A stretch of DNA of 64,000 nt from CAWIVH01 sp963839475 (GTDB lineage: Bacteria > Acidobacteriota > UBA6911): the NCBI GenBank assembly GCA_963839475.1, contig CAWIVH010000001.1:744001-808000 (forward strand), in the 5' to 3' direction. This document shows, one piece after another, positions 32,249 through 41,145 of the stretch. Both the position numbers and the translations under genes were made by a program. The notes below the pieces were generated by a model. It was not told the origin of the DNA and searched no databases. It worked only from the letters and a program-made list of their open reading frames with translations. How positions within the stretch are numbered: the first letter of the stretch is position 1; each line of letters opens with the position of its first letter.

Positions 32249-33037
32249 TCAATCGAGCACTTTTACTGCGAGAACGGTGATCAGGGCACGATCGCCGGCT
32301 TCCAGGCTGGATTTCCCTACCACGACCATCTGACCTTCCTTCACATCCACGCTGGTGGTAAAACCGGCGACCTGGTTGTTGGAATGAGTGGAGCCATCGG
32401 CGCTCTTGGTGACTCTGGGCCTTTCCAGGATTAGGCGCAGGTCTCTGAGGCGGACTACGGCGCCTTTCGAATCGCGATTGACTTCGGCGGCATCGTATCT
32501 CAGAGAGTAGTTTCCGCCCTGGCTATCCGGATCGGGAAACCCGACGACTCCCATCGTACTGCCCCCTTGGCCGGCAAGGCTCCGGATAAGGACGGTGTCC
32601 AGAAGCGCATAGGCCCGGTACTGAAAAGTCGCACGCAACTGTTTCATCACCGGATCCAGTGTCCCGGGGAGTTTAGAGTCGCCGGCCGCCGCGGTCGTGG
32701 CTACCAGCATATAGGCGGTCACTTCAACGGACGGCTGATGAGGCGGAGCCACATCCAGTTCCTGAATCATGGACTCGATTGCAGCCAGAACGCCGGGACT
32801 GCCGGAGATGGTTAGAGTCTTGAATTCCCTATTGGGCACAATGGTGGCCCTTCCACTCTGTGAAAACGGAACCAGCACTCTTTCGAGTTGAAGTGGATCG
32901 ACATTCTTGATGTGGTATAAGCGCGTCTGTACGCCTTCGGGCGCAGGCCTGGGTTGTGTTTCCTGGGAATAGGCACAGATGGCTGAAAGAAGTACGACCA
33001 GGATCAAGCTCTGCCGGATCTTCGCAGATTTATTCAT
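32249..33037 (-). CDS. Periplasmic protein with secretin N-terminal-type domain
   Basis: 262 residues with a signal peptide (SLILVVLLSAICAYSQ). Residues ~40-95 look like a secretin N0/N1 (NolW-type) domain: YHIKNVDPLQLERVLVPFSQ, VPNREFKTLTISGSPGVLAA and IESMIQELDVAPPHQPSVEV. The rest is beta-rich (GFTTSVDVKEGQMVVVGKSS), as in the C-terminal gate regions of secretins, but the protein is too short to form a pore. Its start overlaps the stop of the anti-sigma gene (ATGA), so it is the third member of the sigma-factor operon. Its role is not known to me; it may sense an envelope signal or be the main output of the operon. Confidence 0.7.
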   Translation of the reverse strand: MNKSAKIRQSLILVVLLSAICAYSQETQPRPAPEGVQTRLYHIKNVDPLQLERVLVPFSQSGRATIVPNREFKTLTISGSPGVLAAIESMIQELDVAPPHQPSVEVTAYMLVATTAAAGDSKLPGTLDPVMKQLRATFQYRAYALLDTVLIRSLAGQGGSTMGVVGFPDPDSQGGNYSLRYDAAEVNRDSKGAVVRLRDLRLILERPRVTKSADGSTHSNNQVAGFTTSVDVKEGQMVVVGKSSLEAGDRALITVLAVKVLD

Positions 33038-33693
33038 CGTTGTTCTCCCTCTCTTGAACTTGCAAGCCAGATGATCACGACATTAGGATCGTCGGTTTCC
33101 AGTTTTATGGCGATGTCGTCAGCCGCCGGCTCCGACATTTCGACATGATTCACCCTCACAGCCATGGCTGTATTTTGTTCGGCTCCGGGTTTGAAAATTG
33201 CGTCGCCTCGCCTTTTAGCACCCTGGTTGCCGCGTTCCGCAACCGGTGCAACCGGTTCATTTCCGCCGCCCGGCACGATCGCGGGAAGCACCTTGTCCGG
33301 CGTCCGTGGATTGCGGCTTTCAGCAACAGAGGTTTTTCCCGGTGGAGTTGGAGGCACAAATGAGGGTCGCGGCCAAAAAATCAGCAATACCAGGACGGCA
33401 AGAACTGCAGCGCCCCAGGAGGCCGGACGGACGAGGGACGCAAACCATTCTCCGGAGCGCGAATCGCGCTTTATCCTGGCGAGCACTGCAGATCGCACCG
33501 CCAGCCTTTCAGCCCGATCGATTTCTTCTGCTTTTAGCGAGCCGAGCGAATACCGGTCTACCCTGAAATCATCGAGGAGCTCCCGGCAGGACGCGCAGTC
33601 CGCAAGATGTTTTGCGACCGCTTTTGTCTCGCCAGCCGGCAAATCTCCAGAGGCCAGCAAGGCGATCTTGGATTCGATCGTTTCGCAGCTCAT
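33034..33693 (-). CDS. Anti-sigma factor with zinc-finger domain, one membrane helix
   Basis: 219 residues. Residues ~1-40 carry the zinc-binding anti-sigma domain (HLADCASCRELL, HxxxCxxC; an upstream Cys in MSCETIE). A single transmembrane segment follows (ASWGAAVLAVLVLLIFWP, ~residues 92-110), then a Pro-rich periplasmic linker and a C-terminal domain ending in DDPNVVIIWLASSREGE. It should hold the ECF sigma factor at the membrane until an envelope signal arrives. Start and stop both overlap neighbours (ATGA), so the three genes form a tight operon. Confidence 0.88.
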   Translation of the reverse strand: MSCETIESKIALLASGDLPAGETKAVAKHLADCASCRELLDDFRVDRYSLGSLKAEEIDRAERLAVRSAVLARIKRDSRSGEWFASLVRPASWGAAVLAVLVLLIFWPRPSFVPPTPPGKTSVAESRNPRTPDKVLPAIVPGGGNEPVAPVAERGNQGAKRRGDAIFKPGAEQNTAMAVRVNHVEMSEPAADDIAIKLETDDPNVVIIWLASSREGEQR

Positions 33694-34322
33694 CTCGACC
33701 TCCGCAATGCATGTTCACAGAAGCGACGGATTTTGATCCGAGCACTGGCCACCTGGGATCGGACTGTGGCGGCCGAGCTCCCCAGAACTTGAGCCACTTC
33801 CTCGGATGAAAGACCCTCGATATCGCGCAGCACCAGCGCGGTCCGCTCTTTGGTGGCCAACATCTTGAGCGCGCTTTGAACCAACTGTCGCTGCCGTTCC
33901 AAATCCAGGCCGGCGATGACATCCGGATCCGTCCGCGCCTGTGATTCCAGCTGATCGGGCTCCAGCGGTGATAACGGCAGACGGCCCCGCTTCCTAGCGA
34001 TGTCCCGACATACATTCGCTGTCACCGTGTAAAGCCACGGCCGCAGATCGGATTCTTCGCGAATCCGATGCAGGTTCCGATAGAGGCGGAAAAAAACCTC
34101 CTGGGCGGCATCGCGCGCATCTTCACGCCGGCCCAATATCCGCCAGGCCAGGCGCATCACCATGGACTCATGAAGCATCATCAATTGCTCAAACGCGCCG
34201 GCGTCCCCCGCACTCGCTCGCACCATCAGCGCGGAATCATGGCATAGCCGGTCTTCGGCCTTTGGGATTGCCGGTTCTGCAGCACTGATCAAGGTCATGC
34301 GAGTCCGTTTCCACCAATGCAT
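33690..34322 (-). CDS. ECF-type RNA polymerase sigma factor
   Basis: 210 residues. Region 2 (FEQLMMLHESMVMRLAWRIL, ARDAAQEVFFRLYRNLHRI) and region 4 (LATKERTALVLRDIEGLSSE, EVAQVLGSSAATVRSQVASA) are intact, with the helix-turn-helix at the end. It directs RNA polymerase to a small regulon and is held in check by the anti-sigma factor encoded next. Two ATGs are possible (34322 and 34298), neither with a strong ribosome site. It lies 74 bp downstream of the acyl-CoA synthetase pseudogene on the same strand. Confidence 0.92.
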   Translation of the reverse strand: MHWWKRTRMTLISAAEPAIPKAEDRLCHDSALMVRASAGDAGAFEQLMMLHESMVMRLAWRILGRREDARDAAQEVFFRLYRNLHRIREESDLRPWLYTVTANVCRDIARKRGRLPLSPLEPDQLESQARTDPDVIAGLDLERQRQLVQSALKMLATKERTALVLRDIEGLSSEEVAQVLGSSAATVRSQVASARIKIRRFCEHALRRSR

Positions 34323-34395
34323 TCATTGATAATTACTCATGCGCGGGTGAAAGCGTTGAGGGATTTTTAGGACAGAGTTCAAAAAAATCGAAAAG

Positions 34396-36380
34396 TCATG
34401 GGATGGATCTAAGGGCCGGAATATTCAGACGATCAATCCGGCTGGCCGTCAGGCCTGGTCCTGCCTCAGGAGTGAACGGATGGCCGCCAGATTCTCTCGG
34501 ATTCTGTATTTTTTTCCCTTCAGGGGTATACAGATACGAAATGCGATCGGCATAGCGCTCGGCCACACGGCCCCGGACCACCTTCAGGGTGGAATTGAGC
34601 AGGTGATTCTGCTCGGAAAATCCTTCCTCCAGCACGCCTATGGCTGCCGGGAGCCAGCGCTCCGGGAAATGGCCTGCAAACTGGCCGCCCTGCCGGTAAG
34701 CGTCGATCTCCTCTTCAAGCAGCGTGAGGACGGCGGCCAGCCCCTCGTTGCTGCCGGGGGTGAACCCGCGATGCTCCATCCATGAGGTCAGGGCCGCCCG
34801 GTTGGGGAAGGCAAGTGCTGTCGTATATTGGGACTGGCTGTTGTGCAAAAGGATCTGTTCAATATAGGGGGAGTTGCTGACGATAGCTTCCTCGATCCCC
34901 TCCGGGCTGTACTTCTCGCCGTCAGAGCTGATGAGCAGGCTCTTTTGCCTGCCGAGAACGTAGAGGAAGCCATCGGATCCAGGTACCCAAGGTCCCCGGT
35001 ATAAAGCCAACCGTCCCGCACGGTTTCGCGGCTTGCCTTCTCGTTTTTCCAATAGCCCGCCATCACATTCTCGCCGCGGATGACGATCTCGCCGCGCTCG
35101 CCTATGGGCAGCGGCCGGCCGTCATCGTCGCAGATGCGGATATCGATACCCGGCAGCACGGACCCGGAGGAACCCATCTTATGCCGTTCGGGTACATTGG
35201 CGGATATGACGGGGGCCGCCTCGGTTAAACCGTACCCCTGGTACATGGGGATCCCGATCGCATAAAAAAACCGCTGCAGCTCGATGTCCAGCATCGCACC
35301 GCCGCCGATGAAGAATTGCAACCTGCCGCCAAAGCCGGCACGGAGTTTTCTGAAAAGCACCCAATCGTAAAACAGGCATTTCAGGCGCATCGCCAGCGAT
35401 ACACCCTGCCCCCGGGTGAAACCGTCGCGGTTGTATTCCTCCGCGACAGCAAGCCCTGCCCGGAACAGCCGCTCGATCTTTTCCCCTTTCTCCCTGACCC
35501 CCTTCTCGATGTTTTTGCGAAAATTCTTTGCCAGTGCCGGCACGCTCAGCAAGATGGTAGGCTGGGTCTCCCGCAGGTTGGCCGGAATGTTGCGCAGCGT
35601 TTCAGCCGGGGTCTTGCCCTGCTGAACCGAAGCGAAGCTAGCCCCCTGGTGCATCAAAAGGTACATAACCAGGTGAGCGAACGAGTGATCCCAGGGGAGG
35701 ATGAGCAGCGTCGTGTCGCTCGGCGAAATGTTCAATATCCCGGAAGTCTGTTCGACGTTGGCGGTGTAATTCCTGTGGGTGAGGATGATGCCCTTGGGGT
35801 CGGCGGTGGTACCCGAGGTATAACAGATGTTGGCCATGTCTTCGGCGGCAACCGATCGCCGGCGAGCTTCGACTTCGGAGGAATGGGACCGGAGGAATTC
35901 CTTGCCCGACTCCACAAGGCTGCGGAACGATTCTTCGGCAGCGGAACCCCTATCCTCGGCGTCAAAAGAAATCACCCTCTCCAGTTCGGGGAGATCGCCA
36001 CAAACCTGCCGTACCTTGTGCGCCTGGCTTCCGGACACCAGCACCATCCGGCAGCCGGCGTGGGCCAGCCGGAATTTCAATTCGGCCAGCTCATCGATCT
36101 TGACCGAGAGCGGCACGTTGACCGCGCCGGCATAAAGCATTCCGAGTTCAGCAACAACCCACTCGTTCCTCCCCTCGGAGAGCAGGGCGATCCGGTCGCC
36201 TTTCCGGACACCGAGCTGCATCAGCCCCGCGGCGCAGCAGAGAACCTGCTCCCGTACCTGGCGGTAGGTCGAATCGATGTAGAACCCGTCTTTTTTTTCG
36301 CGCAGAAGAACGTTGGAGCTGAAACGTTCCGCGCTGGCCTCGAACATGGCAGGTATAGTGCTGTACATTGATTTTTGCAT
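34396..36380 (-). pseudogene. Long-chain acyl-CoA synthetase interrupted by one frameshift
   Basis: AMP-forming acyl-CoA synthetase of about 660 residues split in two frames. The first frame (36380 to about 34975) has the ATP loop ICYTSGTTADPKGIILTH, MYQGYGLTEAAPVISAN and GWLYTGDLGYLDP, and then loses homology. The second frame resumes at once with DGFLYVLGRQKSLLISSDGE and ends with the adenylation hinge and LLNSTLKVVRGRVAERY. Adding one base near 34974-34977 (at ggatcc) would restore one protein. Everything on both sides is well conserved, so this is either a recent mutation or a sequencing/assembly error. The enzyme would activate fatty acids with CoA for lipid synthesis or beta-oxidation. 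No other fatty-acid genes are nearby. Confidence 0.85.
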
Positions 36381-36477
36381 TCTTTTGTTAAAAGAGAGTA
36401 ATTTAGCCTAAATCCTATCGGAGTGATATACAAGGTTCCATGCCGATTCTTCGGCTTTTTTCAACCAGGGAGGCCCG

Positions 36478-37254
36478 GTGAAACCGATCGTACTTGTGCA
36501 CTGGAATCCAAAGGAAGCGGAAGCGCGAATGATCCGGCTGAAGGATGCGGGATGCAGGACCCGACTCGTGTCGGAGGTCAGCCCCGGGCTGCTGCGAAAA
36601 CTGACCGAAATAGACCCAGCCGCTATAATCGTCGATCTTTCGCGCCGCCCATCCCAAGGACGTGAGCTCGGCGTTGCCTTGAGACACAGGGCCTCCACGC
36701 GGAAGATTCCACTGATTTTTGCCGCAGGAGACGAGGAAAAGGTGGCGAAGATACGGCAAATTCTATCGGATGCCGTCTTCAGCCCTTGGGAAGATATCGA
36801 AATCGCTATCGCCACAGCGATTGCCAAAGCACCGGAGAAACCCGTGGTGCCGGCATCGATTTTCGCCGGCTATGCCGGCACTCCCTTGCCGAAGAAGCTC
36901 GGGATCAAACCGGGCTTCAGGGTCGCGCTGGTGCATCCGCCTGAAAATGCTGAACAGTCCCTGGGCGCTTTGCCTGAATCTGTTTCTTTCCAGGCCAAAG
37001 CTGATGCAAAAAGCCGGCTCATCCTCTGGTTTCTGAAATCCCGGAAGGAACTCGAGCGTGAGGCCCCTAAAATTGCCGCCGCAGCTGCAAATCAGCCGGT
37101 GTGGATTTTCTGGCCCAAGAAAACATCGGGTTTGGCTGCAGACCTGACCCAGCAGGCCGTACGTGAAGCAGGTCTTGCGGCAGGACTGGTCGATTACAAG
37201 ATCTGCTCTTTCGATTCGACGTGGTCCGGCCTTCTCTTCCGCAGAAGAGCCTGA
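36478..37254 (+). CDS. Receiver-like domain fused to DUF3052
   Basis: 258 residues from a GTG behind AGGGAGG. Residues ~1-115 look like a response-regulator receiver fold: the Asp in AAIIVDLSRRPSQGR sits at the end of strand 3, and IPLIFAAGDEEKVAKI at strand 4. The acidic pair usual at strand 1 is absent (IVLVHWNPKE), so phosphorylation is doubtful. Residues ~128-258 match DUF3052: GYAGTPLPKKLGIKPGFRVA, PVWIFWPKKTSGLAADLTQQ and VDYKICSFDSTWSGLLFRRR. DUF3052 has no known function to my knowledge. It diverges from the acyl-CoA synthetase gene (97 bp apart) and is convergent with the GH106-like gene. Confidence 0.72.
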   Translation: MKPIVLVHWNPKEAEARMIRLKDAGCRTRLVSEVSPGLLRKLTEIDPAAIIVDLSRRPSQGRELGVALRHRASTRKIPLIFAAGDEEKVAKIRQILSDAVFSPWEDIEIAIATAIAKAPEKPVVPASIFAGYAGTPLPKKLGIKPGFRVALVHPPENAEQSLGALPESVSFQAKADAKSRLILWFLKSRKELEREAPKIAAAAANQPVWIFWPKKTSGLAADLTQQAVREAGLAAGLVDYKICSFDSTWSGLLFRRRA

Positions 37255-37260
37255 AAAGAC

Positions 37261-37320
37261 GAACCGCGGGGAACGGAAGAGAGCGAAGATTTCTTGTGGT
37301 CTTCGCGACTTTGTGGTTCA
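37261..37320. terminator. gaaccgc-type hairpin between convergent genes
   Basis: gaaccgcggggaacggaaga (37261-37280) and tcttcgcgactttgtggttc (37301-37320) form a degenerate inverted repeat of the aaccgcaaag family. It occupies the 71-bp gap between two convergent genes. Pairing is weaker than in the copy at 32180. Confidence 0.45.
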
Positions 37321-37325
37321 AGACC

Positions 37326-40322
37326 CTATTTTATGACTTGAGGCTCCCCTAAAATCCGCACGGGTCCGATCAACCCGGATGGCAACAATGGGGATTCGAC
37401 CGTGAACCTGTCATTCGATGCGAACGTGATCCGCCCGGTCGGACTCGGGCGTCCCGCCAGCAGCCAATCCGGCCATGCATCAACATTCCCTTTGTGCCCG
37501 GCCCCTTTACGCGAGCTGTCAGGCGGGAGATGTGCGTCGCCGATCATCCGGTTGGGCCAGAGGTTGACCACCCGGACCTCCAGCTTGTTGAGCCCTGGTT
37601 TGATGGCATCCGAAACATTCACACGATAGGGCTGGCACCAGAGCGTCTGGTATTTGCGCTCATTCAAAGAGACTTCAGCCATCACCTCTACGCTCCCCAG
37701 ATCGAGGTAAAAGGGACGTCCATCGGCAACGATGTTTTGCGCGGCATCGATCGTCTTCCGGTATACAGCCTCCCCGGAGAAGTATCTCACCCCGGCATCC
37801 GGGTGATCGGCCCAGGACACCAGAGGATTGAGAACGGTTGTTTCCGGCGCGCCCCGCCCGGGCTGGAAGCTGACCTCCCATGCTCCTTCGATTTCCAGTA
37901 GGGGGTGGAGCTCAGGGAAATCGCGCTTTGAAACAGGCGCGCCGGATCCGGACACGGGTTTTTGAAAAACAATAAAACAGCTTCCCGCGCCTTCGAGCGA
38001 AAGGGGGATTACGGTGCGTCCGTCGGATGTAAAGCGGAACTCCGTCAGGTCGCGTATTTCCCCGGACAAGGGATTCCACAATTCGGGCTGTTTTCCTTTG
38101 ATGCGGAATATGGCAGGGGACCTCATCGGCATACTGTCGGGATTGCTGACGAAATAGATATCCCGGTCACCCAGACGGCGATGGAAATATCGCATTGGCC
38201 CGGTGGATTCAAAGTCGGGCTCAACACCCATGGACGCGAGTTTTCGTGCAATGGATTCATAGCTCCGATAAGGAGTGACAAAAACATCGCGCGAATCGGC
38301 GGTATCCCCGGCACCCTTCCAAATCTCATTCGCCAGGCGCCGCACCGATGCATCACAGTCGGGGTAGCTCTCCAGGCTTGGCGATTTGAGCGGCCTCGGG
38401 CCCATGATCACCGCACCCTTGCGGGCCAGATCCCGGATTTTCGACAACAGCGCCGGGGTCATGGTTTCGATTTCGGGCAATACGAGCAGGCGATAGTTCA
38501 TTCCGTCGGGCAGATACAGCCTGCCATCGCGAACGGCAACGCTTGTCATAAAAGTGCCCGGATCGATCCCGTCGAAGTTGTATCCTCTCCGATCGGGCAG
38601 GCCCGGTCTGCCGCCCAGGGCTGTATCAGGCGGCCGGAAAATGTGCGGAGCCCCTTCAGGAGTCAGGAAAAGTATATCTGCAACCGGCAAACCCTGGCGC
38701 AGCAGGTACTGGCAGCGCGAGAGATACTGGTGCCAGGCGCCTGACATTTCCCACCAGGTCTGCGTTCTTTCGTATTCGGTGCCGTACCCCCCCATAGTGA
38801 GCCCCGGCACCCGGTTGTTCCAGGGCTGATGCTGATACCGGTGAACCACCAGCCGGTTGATGCCGAGGGCAAAGGCCCAGTCCGCCTGGTTTTTCATGGA
38901 GCCGGGGTGGCGCGCCCAGGGGGTTTTCCCTTCACCGGTAAAGGCCTCGGCACCGATGATCGGCCGTCCGTGCGTATGCGCGATACTGGTTGCCTCGAAA
39001 CAGCTGTAGGCAGTGTCGTATCCGTCGCCATCGGCCCAGAATTCACACATCGGAACATCTGCCGCGGCGCCAAGCGCAAGATCTGCCGCCGGATTCATGT
39101 CATAGGGTTCGACGGAGAATTTCAGCCCGTTCTGATGAGCCAGGTCCCGCAGTTTGTGCGCGTGGTTCTCAATCACAAGCTCGTTGGCGGTCTGACGGAG
39201 ATCCCACAAAAACCGTTCGGTAATCTCCGTCGAACCGACCACCAGGCCGCTATAGGCCGGCAAATATTTCAGCAGATCGTAACCTCGGCGCTTCCGGAAT
39301 TCATCGCGGAAGTTACCGGACCAGTTCTGGGAGCTCATCTCCCAGCTGTCGAAATGAAGGGTTGTCAGCCCGGAGCGCGGTTTAATGAAAGGTCGGAGGC
39401 TCGAAATCAGCCTGCCCGAAAATGCGTCAAAATGGGCCTGCAGTGCGGCAGGGTCGAACTTATCGCTTTCCAGGCCAAGGCCGGGTTTGGGCGCGGGGCG
39501 CGTAGTCTGCCCGGTAATCGTGCGTCCGAAACGCAGGATCGTCCAGCGTCCGGGCGGGATCTGCCAATTCAATGCGCCGTCGGCGGAACATTTTTCGGTA
39601 AGATCGATTACCCGATTCGGGGACACAATCTGATTTGCCGGAAGCGCGGGGAAGTTGGCGGGCGCGGGTAGAAAAGGCTTCACCCCGGGTTTGGAGGAAT
39701 AGGGTGCCCGGAAATAGAGAGCCTTTTCGTCTATGTCGGGGATCCGGGCATCTCCCTCGGGCGTGGGAAAGGCAAGCACCGCAACATCGCGGTAAAACTG
39801 CTGCCAGTCTCTCGCCGCTTCAGGATTCATGCTTCTTTCCCCGAAATACGGCACCCTGGGCTTTGGCTGCGGGAGTGCGGCGGAAAAAGTGCTCGGACCC
39901 GCCACATGGGTCGCCGAGGCCACCAGGTGCTGCATCGACTGCTCAGGCTTCACCCAAGGCCCTCCCGTTCCACACCAGCCGGGGCCTGTTCCCAGCGCAA
40001 TTTCAATCCCGAGCCGGTCGGCTTCCCGCACGGCGTGCCGGAAAAGATCCTGCCACTCCGGGCCCATGAACTCCACCGGTCCGCGCGGAAGACCGATGTT
40101 GACCTCGAGGAAAATCGCGCCCCCTATGCCGGCTCGTTTCATGGCTTCAAGATCGGCCGTCAGCCCCTCCCGGGTCATCATGCCATCCATGAAATACCAA
40201 TAAACCCAGGCGCGGGCATCGTCGGGCGGGTGGATGAAATGGCGGGCGAGTTGGTCGCGGGCGCCGGTCGAGCCCGCTGTGAGTCCAATCATCATGGTGA
40301 GAAGCGCAATAAGGGTCTTCAT
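37326..40322 (-). CDS. GH106-like alpha-L-rhamnosidase, secreted
   Basis: 998 residues with a signal peptide (MKTLIALLTMMIGLTAGSTG). The family pattern is clear: DARAWVYWYFMDGMMTREGL, MKRAGIGGAIFLEVNIGLP, LGIEIALGTGPGWCGTGGPW, LHFDSWEMSSQNWSGNFRDE, GAEAFTGEGKTPW and VVHRYQHQPWNNRVPG. The C-terminal ~130 residues form a galactose-binding-like beta domain (FYLDLGSVEVMAEVSLNERK, LNKLEVRVVNLWPNRMIGDA). GH106 enzymes are inverting, Ca-dependent and remove terminal L-rhamnose from plant glycans. Length and architecture fit. Together with the GH140-like gene it points to pectic side chains as substrate, but that is inference. Confidence 0.85.
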   Translation of the reverse strand: MKTLIALLTMMIGLTAGSTGARDQLARHFIHPPDDARAWVYWYFMDGMMTREGLTADLEAMKRAGIGGAIFLEVNIGLPRGPVEFMGPEWQDLFRHAVREADRLGIEIALGTGPGWCGTGGPWVKPEQSMQHLVASATHVAGPSTFSAALPQPKPRVPYFGERSMNPEAARDWQQFYRDVAVLAFPTPEGDARIPDIDEKALYFRAPYSSKPGVKPFLPAPANFPALPANQIVSPNRVIDLTEKCSADGALNWQIPPGRWTILRFGRTITGQTTRPAPKPGLGLESDKFDPAALQAHFDAFSGRLISSLRPFIKPRSGLTTLHFDSWEMSSQNWSGNFRDEFRKRRGYDLLKYLPAYSGLVVGSTEITERFLWDLRQTANELVIENHAHKLRDLAHQNGLKFSVEPYDMNPAADLALGAAADVPMCEFWADGDGYDTAYSCFEATSIAHTHGRPIIGAEAFTGEGKTPWARHPGSMKNQADWAFALGINRLVVHRYQHQPWNNRVPGLTMGGYGTEYERTQTWWEMSGAWHQYLSRCQYLLRQGLPVADILFLTPEGAPHIFRPPDTALGGRPGLPDRRGYNFDGIDPGTFMTSVAVRDGRLYLPDGMNYRLLVLPEIETMTPALLSKIRDLARKGAVIMGPRPLKSPSLESYPDCDASVRRLANEIWKGAGDTADSRDVFVTPYRSYESIARKLASMGVEPDFESTGPMRYFHRRLGDRDIYFVSNPDSMPMRSPAIFRIKGKQPELWNPLSGEIRDLTEFRFTSDGRTVIPLSLEGAGSCFIVFQKPVSGSGAPVSKRDFPELHPLLEIEGAWEVSFQPGRGAPETTVLNPLVSWADHPDAGVRYFSGEAVYRKTIDAAQNIVADGRPFYLDLGSVEVMAEVSLNERKYQTLWCQPYRVNVSDAIKPGLNKLEVRVVNLWPNRMIGDAHLPPDSSRKGAGHKGNVDAWPDWLLAGRPSPTGRITFASNDRFTVESPLLPSGLIGPVRILGEPQVIK

Positions 40323-40360
40323 AGATTAGCTGGTTTCTGCAGCAAAACTCCATGCTCATT

Positions 40361-40530
40361 CGACCTGGACCTGGACGTCGACCTGGACCTGGACTTGGTC
40401 CTCGGTTTGGACTTTAACCACTCTTTCAAAATAAGCCTTTGCGAACTCAGCATTTAGCATCATGCCATGCGGTTTCTTTGTGTCCACGTCTAGGTCCAGG
40501 ACCAAGTCGAGGTCGAGGTCCAGGAACAGG
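40361..40530. repeat. Large inverted repeat made of gacctg words
   Basis: The left arm (40361-40413) is a run of cgacctggacctgg-type hexamers. The right arm (40482-40530) has the reverse complement (gtccaggaccaagtcgaggt). The core cgacttggtcct matches in both, and about 70 nt of unrelated sequence lies between. The arms are internally repetitive with a 6-bp period. The element is not between convergent genes, so a terminator role is less obvious here. Confidence 0.65.
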
Positions 40531-40707
40531 CATTACCGAGTTTCGCGATAGATGCTCGCTAGAGTATCGCACAAGGCAATTGTATAAATATATGGAACCT
40601 CTACTATCGAACCGCTAAGCCCTTGCCCCGTCGCGTGGTTGAATGAAATCTGGATCACATTCGATAATTGAACCGCTAAGACCCCCAAGAGCGCAAAAGG
40701 AGGAAAA

Positions 40708-40785
40708 ATGAGATTCACACCCATGGGCCAAAAGCTGCGGAGCGACCACCGGTGGCATCAGGGATTTTTTCCTCGAATTCTTTAG
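40708..40785 (+). CDS. Possible 25-residue leader peptide (doubtful)
   Basis: An ATG at 40708 lies 6 bp after AAAAGGAGG and opens a 25-codon frame ending in TAG at 40785 (MRFTPMGQKL start; basic and aromatic). The ribosome-like site is joined to a gaaccgctaag repeat word, so it may be chance. There is no homology I recognise. If real it could be a leader peptide ahead of the hydrogenase promoter, but it lies upstream of the sigma-54 site and would not be on that transcript. Confidence 0.15.
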   Translation: MRFTPMGQKLRSDHRWHQGFFPRIL

Positions 40786-40906
40786 GACATTCCTTCCGTT
40801 AGATTTCAGGCGTTGGGTGTCCGGCGAATCCCAATGTCTGTTTAACTTATCTCAGATATTAGACTTACACGCTCTCCAGGGCTATCAGCGGATTTTTTCA
40901 CATTTT

Positions 40907-40921
40907 TGGCATTTTATTTGC
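40907..40921 (+). promoter_or_regulatory. Sigma-54 (-24/-12) promoter candidate for hydrogenase operon
   Basis: TGGCAT-N5-TTGC, with the invariant GG and GC exactly 10 bases apart, matches the -24/-12 consensus TGGCAC-N5-TTGC at 9 of 10 positions. It lies 225 bp upstream of the small-subunit start and in the right direction. Sigma-54 control is well known for some [NiFe]-hydrogenases. No activator gene is in the window. Confidence 0.5.
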
Positions 40922-41145
40922 GTTTGCATTCAGGGGCAGGACGTTCTTGTGCCATCGGATAATGGCTGTTTATAGCGGTTCCTGGAGAAGCACCTTGCCA
41001 TCCTGACCCGGGCGAAAGTTATTGCGCCTATCTCATCATTTATGTGACAGCGAGCACATGTCTCCGTTTCCTCATGCTCTAGATTGAACGGAACTTCAGT
41101 GCTTTCTAATCCTTGGTATTAGCATTTCTTTTTCAGGAGTTGGAT

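Larger units (their letters stand above)
40323..41145. other. Long non-coding region, 823 bp, between divergent genes
   Basis: Separates the GH106-like gene (-) from the hydrogenase operon (+). It holds a long inverted repeat of gacctg words (40361-40530), two direct copies of gaaccgctaag (40609-40619 and 40679-40689), a possible 25-codon frame behind AGGAGG (40708-40785) and a sigma-54-type promoter (40907-40921). The rest, especially 40786-40906 and 40922-41130, shows no coding frame I would defend. Confidence 0.7.

Noticed and set aside
35316..36371. 351-codon + frame antisense to the acyl-CoA synthetase
   Set aside because: The sense strand shows all adenylation motifs; this one has none.
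40361..40457. Coding Asp-Leu repeat peptide across the gacctg words
   Set aside because: The sequence is an inverted repeat with a 6-bp period; the frame exists only because of that period and has no start signal.
40700..40790. Riboswitch ahead of the hydrogenase operon
   Set aside because: The stretch has some pairing potential, but I could not match it to any known class, and it lies upstream of the likely promoter.
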